Shown here piece by piece: positions 37,570 through 50,129 of a stretch of DNA of 64,000 nt. Both the position numbers and the translations under genes were made by a program. Where the stretch lies: assembly GCA_946699065.1 (NCBI GenBank), contig CAMPDV010007676.1, forward strand, positions 34,427-98,426. The letters run 5' to 3'. The notes under the pieces were generated by a model that did no database searches, was not told where the DNA came from, and saw only the letters and a program-made list of their open reading frames with translations. The number at the start of each line of letters is the position of its first letter. The stretch's first letter is position 1. This DNA comes from Loxodes magnus. Lineage: Eukaryota; Ciliophora; Karyorelictea; Loxodida; Loxodidae.

Positions 37570-40500
37570 ATGAATCCTTAAATGAATGCTAAATCTATAT
37601 AAAATTAAATATTTTGCCTTTGAGAAAATATTTCCGAATTTAAGCTTAAAAAATAAAATTTAAACTTGCTTACAGATAGTACAATAACTACTTTATAGCC
37701 TTAAATTAAGCATTAATACCTTGTAAATTTTTTTAATTAATAAATTAAAAAGTATACAGCTTTGAAATTAATTGTATCTAATTTAATTTTACTATCTCTT
37801 CCGTTTATATCTCTATAATGTAATTTTTTTAATTGTGCAAACGCACATATTTTTTATTAGATACTCTATTCCCTGATATCATAAGTAGACATTAAATCTT
37901 TATTTTATTCTTAAATATGTATGAAGTCTTAAATATGAAATTGGGCCTAACTATTAAAAAAATTTCTAATGAATTTGAATTATAAAATTTAGCTAATATT
38001 CTAGTTATTTTAATTCAGACGTTAAAAAAACTTCTGGAAAATTATTAAAGTGTAGAATAATTAATTCCTTACTTCTTTAATCTTATTTAAACTTTATCCC
38101 CTCTGAATGCTAGCATTTAAATTTAGAAGCTTTGCACTAAAATTTAACTATTAATTTTTATTTTTTAGCTTATGATTTCTAAACATAACTTGCAAAATAG
38201 CTTTTTTATCTTTTTTAAATTAGGGATCTTTAGCACTTTAATTAAAAGGACAACTATTTGATTAAGCATAGTCTAATATTTCTTTATTTTTAGAGTTTCA
38301 CTAAATTAAATTATTATTTGGATATTTTCTATCTAACTAACTTATTGTAGATATAAGCTGATTGAATTATCTATTGAAAAGTAACTGATGTAAGAATAGA
38401 TAAATATTAATGAGTAAACTGCTATTTAGCTCTAAAGCTATAATGATAAATAAAAGAACAATAAAATAAGCTAATAATTAAAGATTATACCTCTATTAAT
38501 AACTCTTAATAAGTATATTTATAAACATAATCATAAAAAATCTTTTTTAAAGAAAACATTTCTAGAAAAAGATTCTATCATAATCTTTATTCTTAAGTTA
38601 GCTTTTAAGCAATTTGAAATAAGTTTCAGTTGATATGCTTAACATAGATAAATATAATGATCTTAAGCAAGGTTATTTAAGCAATCACTTTAAAAATTTT
38701 TTAAAATATAGCTTCAACCTTTAAATTTATTTTGTTCAATATGCCCTTAAATTAATAAAAAACTAAAAACATAGTAAATAAATTCTGAATATAATAGAAT
38801 TTAATTTTACAAGCAAAACTTTAAATTTTTCAGGTATTTAAATACAAATATAAAGCTAATAAACTAGCATAGCATCTATTTAATTTACAAATATTCAAAT
38901 AAATTTGCTTAAATATGCTTTATTTCATTTTTATTGGCTAGCTATATTAATTTTCTTATATCTAATGCTTTATGTTTTTGAACTACTAATAAATACTCTT
39001 TAATAGAAATAATTTCTAGGCATTGATATCTCTTGGTAAATCAGTAATTCTCTAATAATATTTACTTTTTTAACAATATTTTTAACTATAATTTCAAGGG
39101 AATAAATAAAATAGCCTTTGTTATTTATTCTATTAAATGTAAAAATAGAAAATTAATATGAATCTTAATAATTTTCTAAATTGTATCTCTGCTTATTTAG
39201 GGATAATTTCTAGTAAATGCTTAATACTCTTAATTAATAAAGATAGAATATTCAAGAAATTTCTATTATACTTAAAATAAACTAAACTGAGCTCTCTAAT
39301 TTTAAAACTTAAACTTTTAACTTTTTATAATAATCACTTTTGCTTTAGTTATGAGAATAATTAAAATTTTAATTTATCTATTTTATTAATAAAATAATTA
39401 ATAAATGCAAAGAATAAGTTTCCAATTCATTATCTTTCAATATTTTTTTAAATAAATGTGTTTTTGTGATAACTAGTGATAGCTTCATTATCTTAAATGT
39501 AGATAAATTAAAAAATTAAATTATAGAAAAAACAGACAGAAGTATGTAAATAAAGTTTTCTAAACTTCTATCTTTAATTTTAGATGAAATAAGCAATAAT
39601 CCTTATTAACTAGTCACTTTAAATTATTTAACTAAAATGCTGAGTTTAATAATCAAAATAATTATTAAAATTATAACTTTCGTGTATCATCTCTAGCATA
39701 CTAATTAGGGATATCATTATAAAATTTAAGTTTAAGTTAGTTTAAATAAACTTTTGCAACTTAATTCTAATTGAATGGTATCTAGATAAATCAATTAATT
39801 ATACTATAAAGAATAAATTTCTAATCTATCCAATTTAATTTACTTTATTGAAAAATAGATATATGAACTTTAAAATTTTTATTATAGCATGCTTCAAACT
39901 TAGGTTTATGAAATTGATAGCCAAATTTTTATGATTAGATACTTAATACTTTTGCATTAAAAGTAGCTCTTATTTAAAAAAGTTTAGTAAGCAATTCTTT
40001 TATTTAAGCAAAGTTAACAATCTAATACATATTGTCTTTAGTTATATGATCAAATATCAGATTCATAATATAATCTATCATGTTTGTAACTGATAAAGAA
40101 AAAAGAAAGATGATCAAATTAGATTGAAAAGGAAGAATTTTATTTTAATTTAGACTTATATTTTACATCTCTTTCTAGCAAAATGTTTAATCTCAAAAGA
40201 GCAATATCATAATAATTCCTAAATTTAACTAAAAGATAAAAATAACATTTTAATAGACTAAAAATTAAAGAAAAAATATCTCTAAATCATTTTAAATGAT
40301 GAAATAAATTATTATATCTTTTTATTAAATCAAATAAAAAAATAGCAAATGTTAAAAATGTAGAAACTTCTAAGAATATTGTCATTTTTAGAATTAAAAT
40401 ATTAACTAACAAAATAAAAATTATCTTAGCATAATTCAGACTGAAGTTATTATTTTAAAATTGTTTAAATTAGCAATAATTATTTTTAAATTTAGTGTAT

Positions 40501-41450
40501 GCTATTTCTAAATGTTTAAATAATTATAATTAAGTTAATTCTTATAATACTAATAAAAACTTAAATACCCTAGAAATATCTAGCTATATTTTACAAATTC
40601 AACACTTTTTTAATTTCCTTTTTCAATTTTTTTCTTTAGTTAAAAAAATCTGAATTTTTTATAGCTCATAGAAAAGTAGACTGAATCTAAGATACCGCAT
40701 TTAATAAAATTTTTCTTTAAAAAAATAATTAAAAGAAAAATTAAAAGAAATAAACTTGGGTTTTAAGATAAAAGGATAGCATCAGCAACTAATTAATGAA
40801 CTCTTTATATATAGAAAATAATGAATACTTAATAAACTAAAATTAAAATATTAATATTCATAGAAAATTATATTTAACTAATTATTTTTAATTTCAGATA
40901 AAATTTAAAAGCTTTAAGTGACATTTAACTTATGATCTCTTAAGCATCTAATTTAAGATTTAAACTAGCTTACCATAGATAGAGATTAAATGCTAGACTT
41001 AATTTATTATAATAATAAGTTAAAAAGGCTTTATCTTTTACTCAATAAATTTGTTGCTTATTATTCTAATTTTAATTTAAATCTTTAGAGTTATTGAGGA
41101 AATATAAATAAACTAAATTTTCCTAAGTAATTAAATTAAATTCTATGCTTAATTCTCTTTATCACATTTAATCATCTTTTTAAGATTTTACATTAAATTA
41201 ATAAAAATAGATAAAGATAATCTCTTTTATAAAGAAAAGAAGGTAAGCTTGTAGCAAATTAAGAAATATCTTATACACTTAATTATGTTTAGAACCTAAA
41301 AAAAATTATAAAAAATAATCCTCAAAAGCTAGATTATATCACTCATATAAATTTATCTTTCAAATATATTTTATATTTGTTATTTTCCTTCATGTGCTAA
41401 GTATAAGAGATCTCAATTAATGAATACATTCAAAATACCATAATAATAGT
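37570..41450 (+). CDS. Long unrecognised coding-like region
   Basis: An ATG at 37570 opens MNPQMNAKSIQNQIFCLWEN. Gene-like composition continues on the plus strand, with a pair of hydrophobic segments near 38920-39100. The clearest stretches are NVDKLKNQIIEKTDRSMQIK (about 39500) and KLAYHRQRLNARLNLLQQQV with SLELLRKYKQTKFSQVIKL (about 40970-41130). The register at 39.45 kb agrees with the ATG, but by 40.9 kb it has changed, so at least one intron or frameshift intervenes. I recognise no family. It could be one large protein or two. The 3' end is not defined. Confidence 0.35.
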
Positions 41451-43980
41451 AGAAAGTAAATAAAAATATTAATATTTAGCTAAAAAATCTAATAATAATG
41501 GGAAACATTAAAAGAATATTTTATTAGATTTAAAACATACAGATAATAAATATTTCACTGTAAGTAACATGAGAGATAGTTAAATTTTCTTAATAATAGG
41601 ATTTATAAAAATATTTATTTGAACAAAAATTAAAGATTTTATTAATAGCACTCATTTATATTTTGATTATAGCTAAACTTAAAAATAATTGATTATAATT
41701 AAAATTATTTAATCTAAATAATTTTATCAAAAGTATAATGTTTTTATTTTAAATTCACTAATAATTTAGAAAAAAAGCTATTTTAATTTAGAATTTAAAA
41801 GTTGTTCTCTTTTATTAATTTAGTTTGAGAATCTTATAATTTATTTTATATTAGAGGACTTTTAATATCTTTAAAGGGTATAAAAAGAATAAAATTCTTA
41901 GAATATCCAAGTTTAGATAAATTAAAATCCAGAAACTTAAAGAGTAAATTAAGGATAAAATGATTAAATATATAAAGTATAAGAGAAATTATTTTATTAG
42001 TCTTTACAATTGCTTAAAGATAAATTAACTACTATTAATCTCTAAATCAAATTAATTATTACTATAATTAGAAAAAAAATCATTATAATGATAAGCTTCT
42101 AGAGTTAATTTTTAACTTATTTAAGTTCTATTTCTCTTCATAATAATTTATTGATTAAAGATATTAATTTTATATTTAAAATTTATTTATTTGATATATT
42201 TTAGCTTTTCTCTATTTAATAATTTAGTTAATTTAAGTTTCTATAAGTAAATTATTATTTTCTATCTACTGGTTGTTGGTCTAAAATTCTAAGATTTATA
42301 TGATATGATCCTTTTAAATTTAGTAGTTTGAAAGAGAAAAATTTTAATTTTTTCTTAAAGTATTTGTCTATTAAAATTATAGAGAGCCTCTATTTTAATT
42401 TTAGTTATTTTAATTTAAAGTTATATCCTATAACCATAATTTTTATATTAAAGATTTACCAAATAACCTTTTAACTTCTATTATTTGATTATTTTAGCTT
42501 AATAGTCATATGGTATTATTTTTTTTAAGAATTATATATCTTATATTTATTATTTTTGCTTAGAATTTAGGCAAACTTTTTCAAGTCTACTAACTCTATG
42601 CAAAAATAATTTTAGAAAAATTTTGCCTGCTTATTCATATATTTTTTCAATTTTATAAGCTTCCAAAATATTTTTCATTCATAATATTAAAGTTTATTCT
42701 TACATTTAGAAGGTTATTTTACATTTTTATTTTTATATTTAATATTATATTAATTTCTTTTAGCCCTCTGAATAAAATTTCAATAGACACATTCTTCTAA
42801 AGAACTTATTTATTTCTAAATTTTTTAAGATTTCTAATAACTAAAGATTTTATCTTTAATTTTTTCTTCTAAGATATTTTTTTATGAAATATTTTTTAAT
42901 AGATAGTAGATTTAGCTTAAAATTAAAATTATTATTATTATTAATTTCCAACTTTTTATAAAGAGTTGGTCAATCTAAAGTTAAAAGATTAAGCATCACT
43001 AGTATTTAAAATGTCTTAATTTAAATGAAAAATGAGTTGAATCTCTTTATAATTTTAAGCTTATGTAATATTAGATTTTTAGCTCTCACTTTAGAGTAGA
43101 TAAGTCAAAGACTTTCTATTTAAACAACTCTTAATTTTTTTAATTTTGATGATATAACTTGCTATATTTTTTATAGTTAATTGCAAAGGATATTATTTTT
43201 ATTTTTTAAGCTAAGTATTTCCATTTATGAGTTCAGCTTATATTAATAATATTTTCCAGGGAAATTAAATCAAAAAAAATTAATAAATTATTCCAATTTC
43301 CTTTCTCAACTAAAGAGGATGAATGCTATTTTTAATTTAAATATTTTAAAATAAAGAAAGAAAATATTTGAATGCAAACTTCATAAAATAAAAATTCATT
43401 AATGCTAAAATTTTGAATTTGTCTTTAATACTTAGAAATATTCTAGCTTTTTGTTGATAATCTTCCCTAAATTATATTTAAGACTCATAGTAAAAATTCT
43501 AAAATATCTGAGTATTAGATGAAATATTTTAGACAATTAGATTTAATGACTTAAGCCAATATAAATTTATAGTGGTTAAGTGTTATTATTCAATCTATGT
43601 TCTTTTATAATATTATGCTTATATCAATTAAAGAATCTTAGTAAAGGAAATATTTTAATGTATATAAGACTTTAAAATTTATAGAAAGATTTTTTTAAGT
43701 TAGTAGCTTCATCCCTTAAATTCTTTCTTTTGGTGCTCTTCGAGGTAATTAATTTATATATTGGGTATTCTTGCTTTAAGTTTATAATTTCCTCATTTGC
43801 CTTAATAAGTTTTTTATTCTAATTATGAAATTAAAGACTTAAATTTAATTAGGTACTTATATTCTAGTTAATTATTTAACTATTAAGGGTGAATTATATA
43901 AAGATATTATTATAATTTAATAATGTAAAGATAGTTAGTAATAGAGCTTTTATTTACACATTCATTTCTTGTCTAAATAA
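41451..43980. other. No gene recognised
   Basis: Very AT-rich with long Ile/Phe/Asn/Lys-type readings in all frames. No motif, repeat or GC-richer patch was seen. Confidence 0.4.
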
Positions 43981-43989
43981 ATTTACAAG

Positions 43990-45200
43990 GAATCGAGAAA
44001 AAATACTTTCATACAATTAAAGAAGAAAAAAGACTTATTGAGGGGAAAATTTCTTAATTTTCCTTAACTTGTATCATTTTTAACATATGGTCTTCAAAGA
44101 TATATAGAAATTATGAAATAATAGCCTTTTTAAAACATGAATTAGAATATGACTACATAGTATTAGAACAATATAAAAATATACTAAATAAAATGATATA
44201 GAAGCTATTAAAATTTAATAGTAGGAATATAACTTTAAAACTTATTGGTAGAATTATTGATTATTGGCTTAGTGTGATTAAGTATCTATAATTTATTTAT
44301 AAAATTTAATATTCAAAGTGATTTAATTTAACTGCTTATTTATAAAGTCTCTTAGATAAATAAATTTTAATAAGAGTATTAATAACCTTAAGAATCTCTT
44401 TTAACTTATATTAGATTCATCAATCAAGTACATATATAAACTAACTTTATCAGCGATAAATTAGTTTTAAATTAAAATCTTAGAAACTAAATCATAAATA
44501 GGCTAGATAAAGCAATGATAAAGCTTAGATCCTTTAAATTAAATTTTGATATCAACATTCAAAATTTTACAGCTTGAAAAAATCTAAGAGAAAAAGGTTG
44601 AAATATAATGATGAGTTTCATGGTCTTATTATATCCTGCTTGTGTAAATGTTTATAATTTAGTAGATTTAAAAGAAAAATCTAAATCTATCTTTATTGGT
44701 TAAATTTTTTAATATGAAGCAATAATTAAAAATAAAGATATATATTTTAAATAATAAAATAAAAATAATTATATCTCTATTTTATTAAAGTGAACTATAA
44801 GAAACTTTAAGTTTATATAATAGACACCATTATCATCTTTTAAAAGCTTAATGCATTGGATTCTCTTTATTAAGATAAATTATATTCAAAACAAGTTTTA
44901 GATTTTGTCCATTATTATAGCTTCATAATCAAATAATTAAATAACAATTTAAGTATTTTCAATTTTCTTATCTATTATAGTCTCCAAAAAATAAATAAAT
45001 GAGAAATAAAAATTTCTAAGTAAATTCTAAATAATTATATAAAAACATAATTAAGATTTGAAAATAAAGGATATAGCAATATGGATTTAATTTTAGAAAT
45101 TAATTAATCTATTATCTTTTAAAATTTTAATATTCTAGTGAATGAAGTTATACCTTTTTAACTTAGATAAAATTATTAAGTGCTTATTATTTATATAATT
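43990..45200 (+). CDS. Y: unrecognised protein sharing a segment with X'
   Basis: The frame begins with KYFHTIKEEKRLIEGKISQF and continues RNYEIIAFLKHELEYDYIV, ILNKMIQKLLKFNSRN and then LIGRIIDYWLSVIKYLQF (44225-44290), which is the segment repeated at 31.3 kb. Acidic and basic residues are well spread and support a real gene. HEL in a helical context recalls a histidine-kinase dimerisation box, but the following RTPL is absent, so I do not assign it. The 3' part, up to the start of E3 at 45315, is less certain. Confidence 0.4.
44225..44430 (+). repeat. Segment repeated at 31310-31520
   Basis: See the copy at 31310-31520. Orientation and reading frame are the same. Confidence 0.6.
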
Positions 45201-45314
45201 TAAAACATAAGCTTAGCTAAATAGGAAAATGATAAAAGAAATTTTTATTTATTCTTTGTTATAAGAAAGAGATATAATTATACCTTTAGAGTAAAATTTA
45301 GAAGAATTAAAAAA

Positions 45315-46255
45315 ATGGTTGAAAGTTTCAAGTCAGGCTTCTATATCACCTCTTCCTAAGCCAAAAAGGAAGGGAGGAAGCAAGAAACCAAGTCTTAATA
45401 ATCTTAACAATCTTCTCTATCACAACCTTAACCAACACTGAACTAACGATTTGGAATCTAACAAAACGAACGAAAGCCAACCTTGAAGAATATACGCACG
45501 GAAACTCCAACTTCAAGCGAGAAACTGATGAAATAGATGAAGTCATTTCTCCACCAGGAGGTATCAGAGTTCAACCCTTCTGACCAGATGAGCATGTAGT
45601 AGCTCATCAAAGTGGTACTGAACCTCCAGGAAGAGGTCAAGAGATTGAAGAAGGACAATGATATGCTGATGGCAAAGCTAAACCTAGCAGAAGGAATTGA
45701 GTCAAGACTTATGTCCTAGGAAAGAGATCTTAACGCCTTTTGGAATATCTCACAAAGTCAGACTAACGAATCCTAAAATTAGCTTTAGAAACAGACTGAA
45801 CTGGATAACAGACTCGAAAAGTAGAAGAGAAATTTTAAACTTTTAAGAAAGAGTAAAGAGAAACTGGAGCTATATAAATGGAAATCGAAGCCTAGAAAGA
45901 GCAAACAAATCAAGGAAAATAATTAAAAATAAAAAAGAAATGTTTCTGCTGTGAAAGCGTATGACATTTTTATCGGAAGTGTTAGAAACTCTAATAGAAA
46001 TAAAGAAACTATTGGATAAAAGAACAACAAAAGAAGAAAAAAGAAGAGGCAAGAATGAAAAGAATGTATTGCAACCCAGATGGTTCAATATACAAGATTA
46101 GGATGGAACCAAGGCAAGTTAAAGGAGGGAAAACCTGGAAAAATCCGAGTTCCCAATCTCGCTAAAATTGGGCGTCCCGAATTTTTATATTTATCAGCAG
46201 GGAGCATGAACTACTGTATTCCTGACGGGGTTGGAAATCCCTAAAACGGAAAACT
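45315..46255 (+). mobile_element. E3: gag-like element with CCHC zinc knuckle
   Basis: GC-richer island with abrupt edges. ATG 45315 begins MVESFKSGFYITSSQAKKEG. A coiled-coil region follows with NLQEEVKRLKKDNDMLMAKL (about 45620-45680) and QKQTELDNRLEKQKRN. A one-base register change in the A-rich stretch near 45910-45935 leads to a CX2CX4HX4C knuckle, CFCCESV-x-HFYRKC, at 45941-45982, in which x is TGA, read as Trp. Then comes YCNPDGSIYKIRM (about 46070), matching E2 and E1. No polymerase domain follows; the GC-rich part stops near 46255. Several long standard-code ORFs on the opposite strand here are antisense shadows. Confidence 0.7.
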
Positions 46256-47480
46256 TAAAAGTAATATTATTAAAAAGTAAAATTTAGAATTATGCAAATA
46301 TAAACATTAATGAAGAATTATTATATTTAATAAATCATCTGGTAAATTATCTAAATGAAAAAAAATTAATTAAATAAGAAATTAAATATTAAATTATAAG
46401 AAATAAATAGTTATAATATAATTAATATAAGAAAATATGAATATTAATGATCAAAATCATTTGGATAAATAATTGCTTTTTAGATTTCGTTTACTATATA
46501 AAAAAAATAATATTCCAACAAAAATAGATACTTTGTTAGAGAAATTTAAAATAAATAATAATTTCCTTAAACTTATTACAAAATATTTTATAGTCTCAAT
46601 CTTAAATAAATAAATATAAAAGTGAGGGATATTAAACTATTATTTCTTTTTTATAAATATATTAAAAAATAGAAGATGCAATTTTATTTTATTCTTAGAG
46701 ATTTATAAAATGATTAATGAAACAAGCTATTTATTACAAAAATAGTAGTAAATGTATTTAGATTATATTATATAATTGTTTAAGAATTTATTTTAATATT
46801 TTTTAATGTATAGTTACTTTAGTAGCTTAGTTTAAATAAAATCTCATAATAATTTAATTGTTTTTATAAATACTCTCTTAATTTAATTATACTAGTTATA
46901 TATTTTTAAGAGTGATATTAGAATATTATCTAAAATAGCTCTTTTAAATAATAAAATTTTGGTTTCTCTTATTATGAAGAAATGAACTTAATTATTAAAT
47001 TAATAATTATAAAACTAAATAATTATATTAAAGTTCCTTGCTTGTAAATGGTTTATTTTATTTTTACTTAGAAGCAAACTTTATTTTATCTTATGGTTAA
47101 GTTGAAGTTTTTATACCTTATTAATTTAAGAATCTATTTTATTTTATTAAATATTTATACTAATTATTCCTAAAATAATCTTAATCCTAGCAGCTTATAG
47201 TTAGATATTAGAGCATGCTTATATAGTTAAAATATAAGTAATAAACTAATTTAGATAATAGAAAGCTGTAATAATAATTTAAAATGTATTACTTAAAACA
47301 ATAATAGCTATAATTAAATTAAAAGTATCTTAACTATTTAGTATGCTAAGAGATTTTTATATCTTTTAATTTAAGTTTAATTGTTAGGTCTTAGTCCTTT
47401 CTAATCAATTAATTTAGATTAAATTTAAGGTAAAACTTTATAATACAATATCTTTATGTATTGAAGAACTATTTATAAAT
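46256..47480. other. No gene recognised
   Basis: Very AT-rich interval after E3. No terminal repeat of the element, coding-like frame or other motif was identified. Confidence 0.4.
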
Positions 47481-49000
47481 ATGAACCATTTTGAATAATT
47501 TATAATATAAGCAATTATCTAAGTTTACTACCAAATTGCTAAAGAATAAAGATAGAGATTACTAAAAAAGAATGGTGTAACTTAAAATTATAGAGCTTTA
47601 GATTAATGATAATTCTAAAATAAATAGCAGAGATAATAGCTTATTTATTAATAATAAAGCTAGTAATTAATTAGATATATTAGATAACTACTATTTATGC
47701 TAAGCTTTTATTTAGTATAGCTTATTTTTCTTAATTTAGCTTTTATTTTTTCTGAATATTTAGGACTAAAATTTTTTTAATTATAAATCTTAAATATCAA
47801 ATTATATAAATATAAATAAGCATAGTCTTTATTTTCTAGCAAGTTTTTTGAATTAAAGACTTAAGACAAGAAGATCATAATAACTAGAAACTATTTATTA
47901 AATTTGTAATTATCAAAATAAAAATAGTGCTTTACATAGAAAAAATTAAGATAAAATGATCTTAAATAAGATTTTAGTAGCTATTTAATACTTTCAACGA
48001 TAATAGTAGCTAATACTAAAATTACTTATTTTATTATTATTTAAGATAGTTCATATGAGTAAGCTATATTATTTAAATTCCTTGAAGATATAACAGGATA
48101 ATAGTGATCCACTAAATTAATTTCATTAATAAATCTTTATTGGATTAAAAGACTTCAACCTTAATTTTCCTATATAAGTATCTATTGGCTAAAATTATTT
48201 ACATATTAATTAAATAAAGTTATAGTAAGTGTATGCTTAATTAAAAATAGTGAAGGTGTAGTGATACAAATATTAAATATTAAGTTATAAATAAATATCT
48301 AATTATTAATTATCTATATAAACTAGTTTTATGCATTAGCAAAAGAAGTTAAGCATTTGTAGATTTTAGCTCTCACAAATAAATAAATATCTTATAATCA
48401 TCTGAAGAAAAATAATAGCTACTATATTTCTTTAACTATTTCTTTTAATCTGAAGAATTAATAATAAATCTTAAAATTTTAAAGAAATAACTAAAATTAA
48501 ATAATTGATAATTAAATTATTTCACTAGTATAATATTTAATAATTTACTTAAAAATTTAAATTAAAATGATATAAGCATATGCTAATAGTTTCAAAAGCT
48601 TTTATCATATGATAATTTAAGCTTATTATGGTTTAATTGTTAATATAATTATTGCTTTATTGTTTATAATAAATCTAATTATTCAATTAGTCTCCTCATT
48701 CTTATAGTTTTATTTATTAGACTAAAACATTGCTATGCATTATGATTTCTACACTTTTCTGACTATCATTAATGTTAAGGCAATATTGCATATAATATAA
48801 TGAGTGACTTTGAAGTTTCTTAAAACCTCCAGTTTAAAATAGCGAAAATTTTATTTAGAAAAAATAAACAAACAAACAACAAAGAAAGATAATCTAAAGG
48901 ATTTAAAATAGCTAAGTAAAAGAAAAGGAATAAGTTATAATAATGTATAGAAGGATAAAAGTATCTATAAATAAATTTTAAATTTATCTACTATTAACTT
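47481..49000 (+). CDS. Unrecognised membrane protein
   Basis: ATG at 47481 opens MNHFEQFIIQAIIQVYYQIA and a frame that stays coding-like for over 1.3 kb. It includes DSSYEQAILFKFLEDITG (about 48050), NSEGVVIQILNIK and KNLQ-type Gln-rich parts. Hydrophobic segments lie near 47700-47760 and 48630-48780. It reaches a TGA at 48801-48803, but the frame continues with KFLKTSSLKQRKFYLEK and SKRKGISYNN. That TGA may therefore be Trp, with the true end beyond 48960. The family is not recognised. Confidence 0.42.
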
Positions 49001-50129
49001 AAATAAAATGCCTATTTTCCTTTAATCTTATAGCTATTGTTAATACAATAATTTTCTATTTAATAAAAAATATTTTCATACTACTAGATAATAAAGATAA
49101 GTGTTGTAATAGTAGTGTCACAAAATTATAGTAATAATAAAAGATAAATAATAATAATAGATATTTAGAGAGAATATTGGTTATAAAATAAAAATACAAT
49201 AAAATTTGATAGAAGAAATAATCTTAGGCAAAAGTATTGAATATGAGCTATTAACACTAACTTAAAAGTGTCAAACAGTAATTAGATATTTTATAAAAAG
49301 GATTATAAGGATTGTTAATATGCTATGTATTTAATTTATTAGTAATATTTTGATCAAAGGATATATAGCTGATTATTTGTTTAATACTCAATTTATTTAT
49401 TTTTCTCTTATCTCTTAAATATCCTTTTAGCAAAATATTTAGTAAAAGATAAAAAAGAAGAGCTAAAGTTCTACTTAAGATAGTTGGAAAAAGAGATAAA
49501 TAGAAAACCTGGTGTTTATCTTTATTTAGCCGAAATATTTTTAAAATCAAAGCTTAAAACTTAAAGATAAACTCCATTAATTTATGCAAAGCCACTTTGC
49601 CTTTGATATTTAAAGAATAATTTCTAATTAATTCTCTAAGTGAGAAAATCTAATTAAATTTAGAAAAAAGTATTTAATCTTTGTTTAGTTGTATAGATAG
49701 TACTTTAATTTAACTTATTTAAATATAGGATATAGATGCTTTAAGAAACTTAAAGCATGATAATTCTTTTACATCTTCTAAATTTAAATAAAGAAGTTAA
49801 AAATGAATTTTATCATATTTGACTTAAACCTTATTATTAATAGATAAACTATTAAAATTTTAGCTCAGACTCCAATGAAGAAATCTAATTTTGTCTAATT
49901 TGAAATTAATATTCTAATTTTTTAATTTGACAGCAGAGTAATTATATTTTCAGTTCTATTTAATAAAAAATTGCTAGGCAATACACTTTAGAATAAATTA
50001 TAAAGCTCTTATTTTAGGTTTATACATTTATCTAAGTAGCAAGGAAATATTTTAAGCAAATAAAATAAATTAATTTATTATTTAAATATAGGCTATCTAT
50101 TTAAAGCTTTAACTATTTAATTAATTATA
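49001..50129. other. No gene recognised; upstream region of A4
   Basis: AT-rich interval. The last part must contain the A4 promoter and shares an AAAGCTTTAA element near 50103-50112 with the A3 upstream region. Confidence 0.4.

Noticed and set aside
43990..44290. HEL motif as a histidine-kinase dimerisation box in Y
   Set aside because: The following residues are not RTPL-like and no response-regulator or ATPase motif follows.
45941..45982. E3 zinc knuckle considered destroyed by an in-frame TGA
   Set aside because: With TGA as Trp the CX2CX4HX4C spacing is intact. The position before His is variable in such knuckles, though Gly is common.
45346..46088. Three minus-strand standard-code ORFs of 66-72 codons
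   Set aside because: They are antisense to the E3 gag-like frame, which has a coiled coil, a zinc knuckle and a motif shared with E1 and E2.
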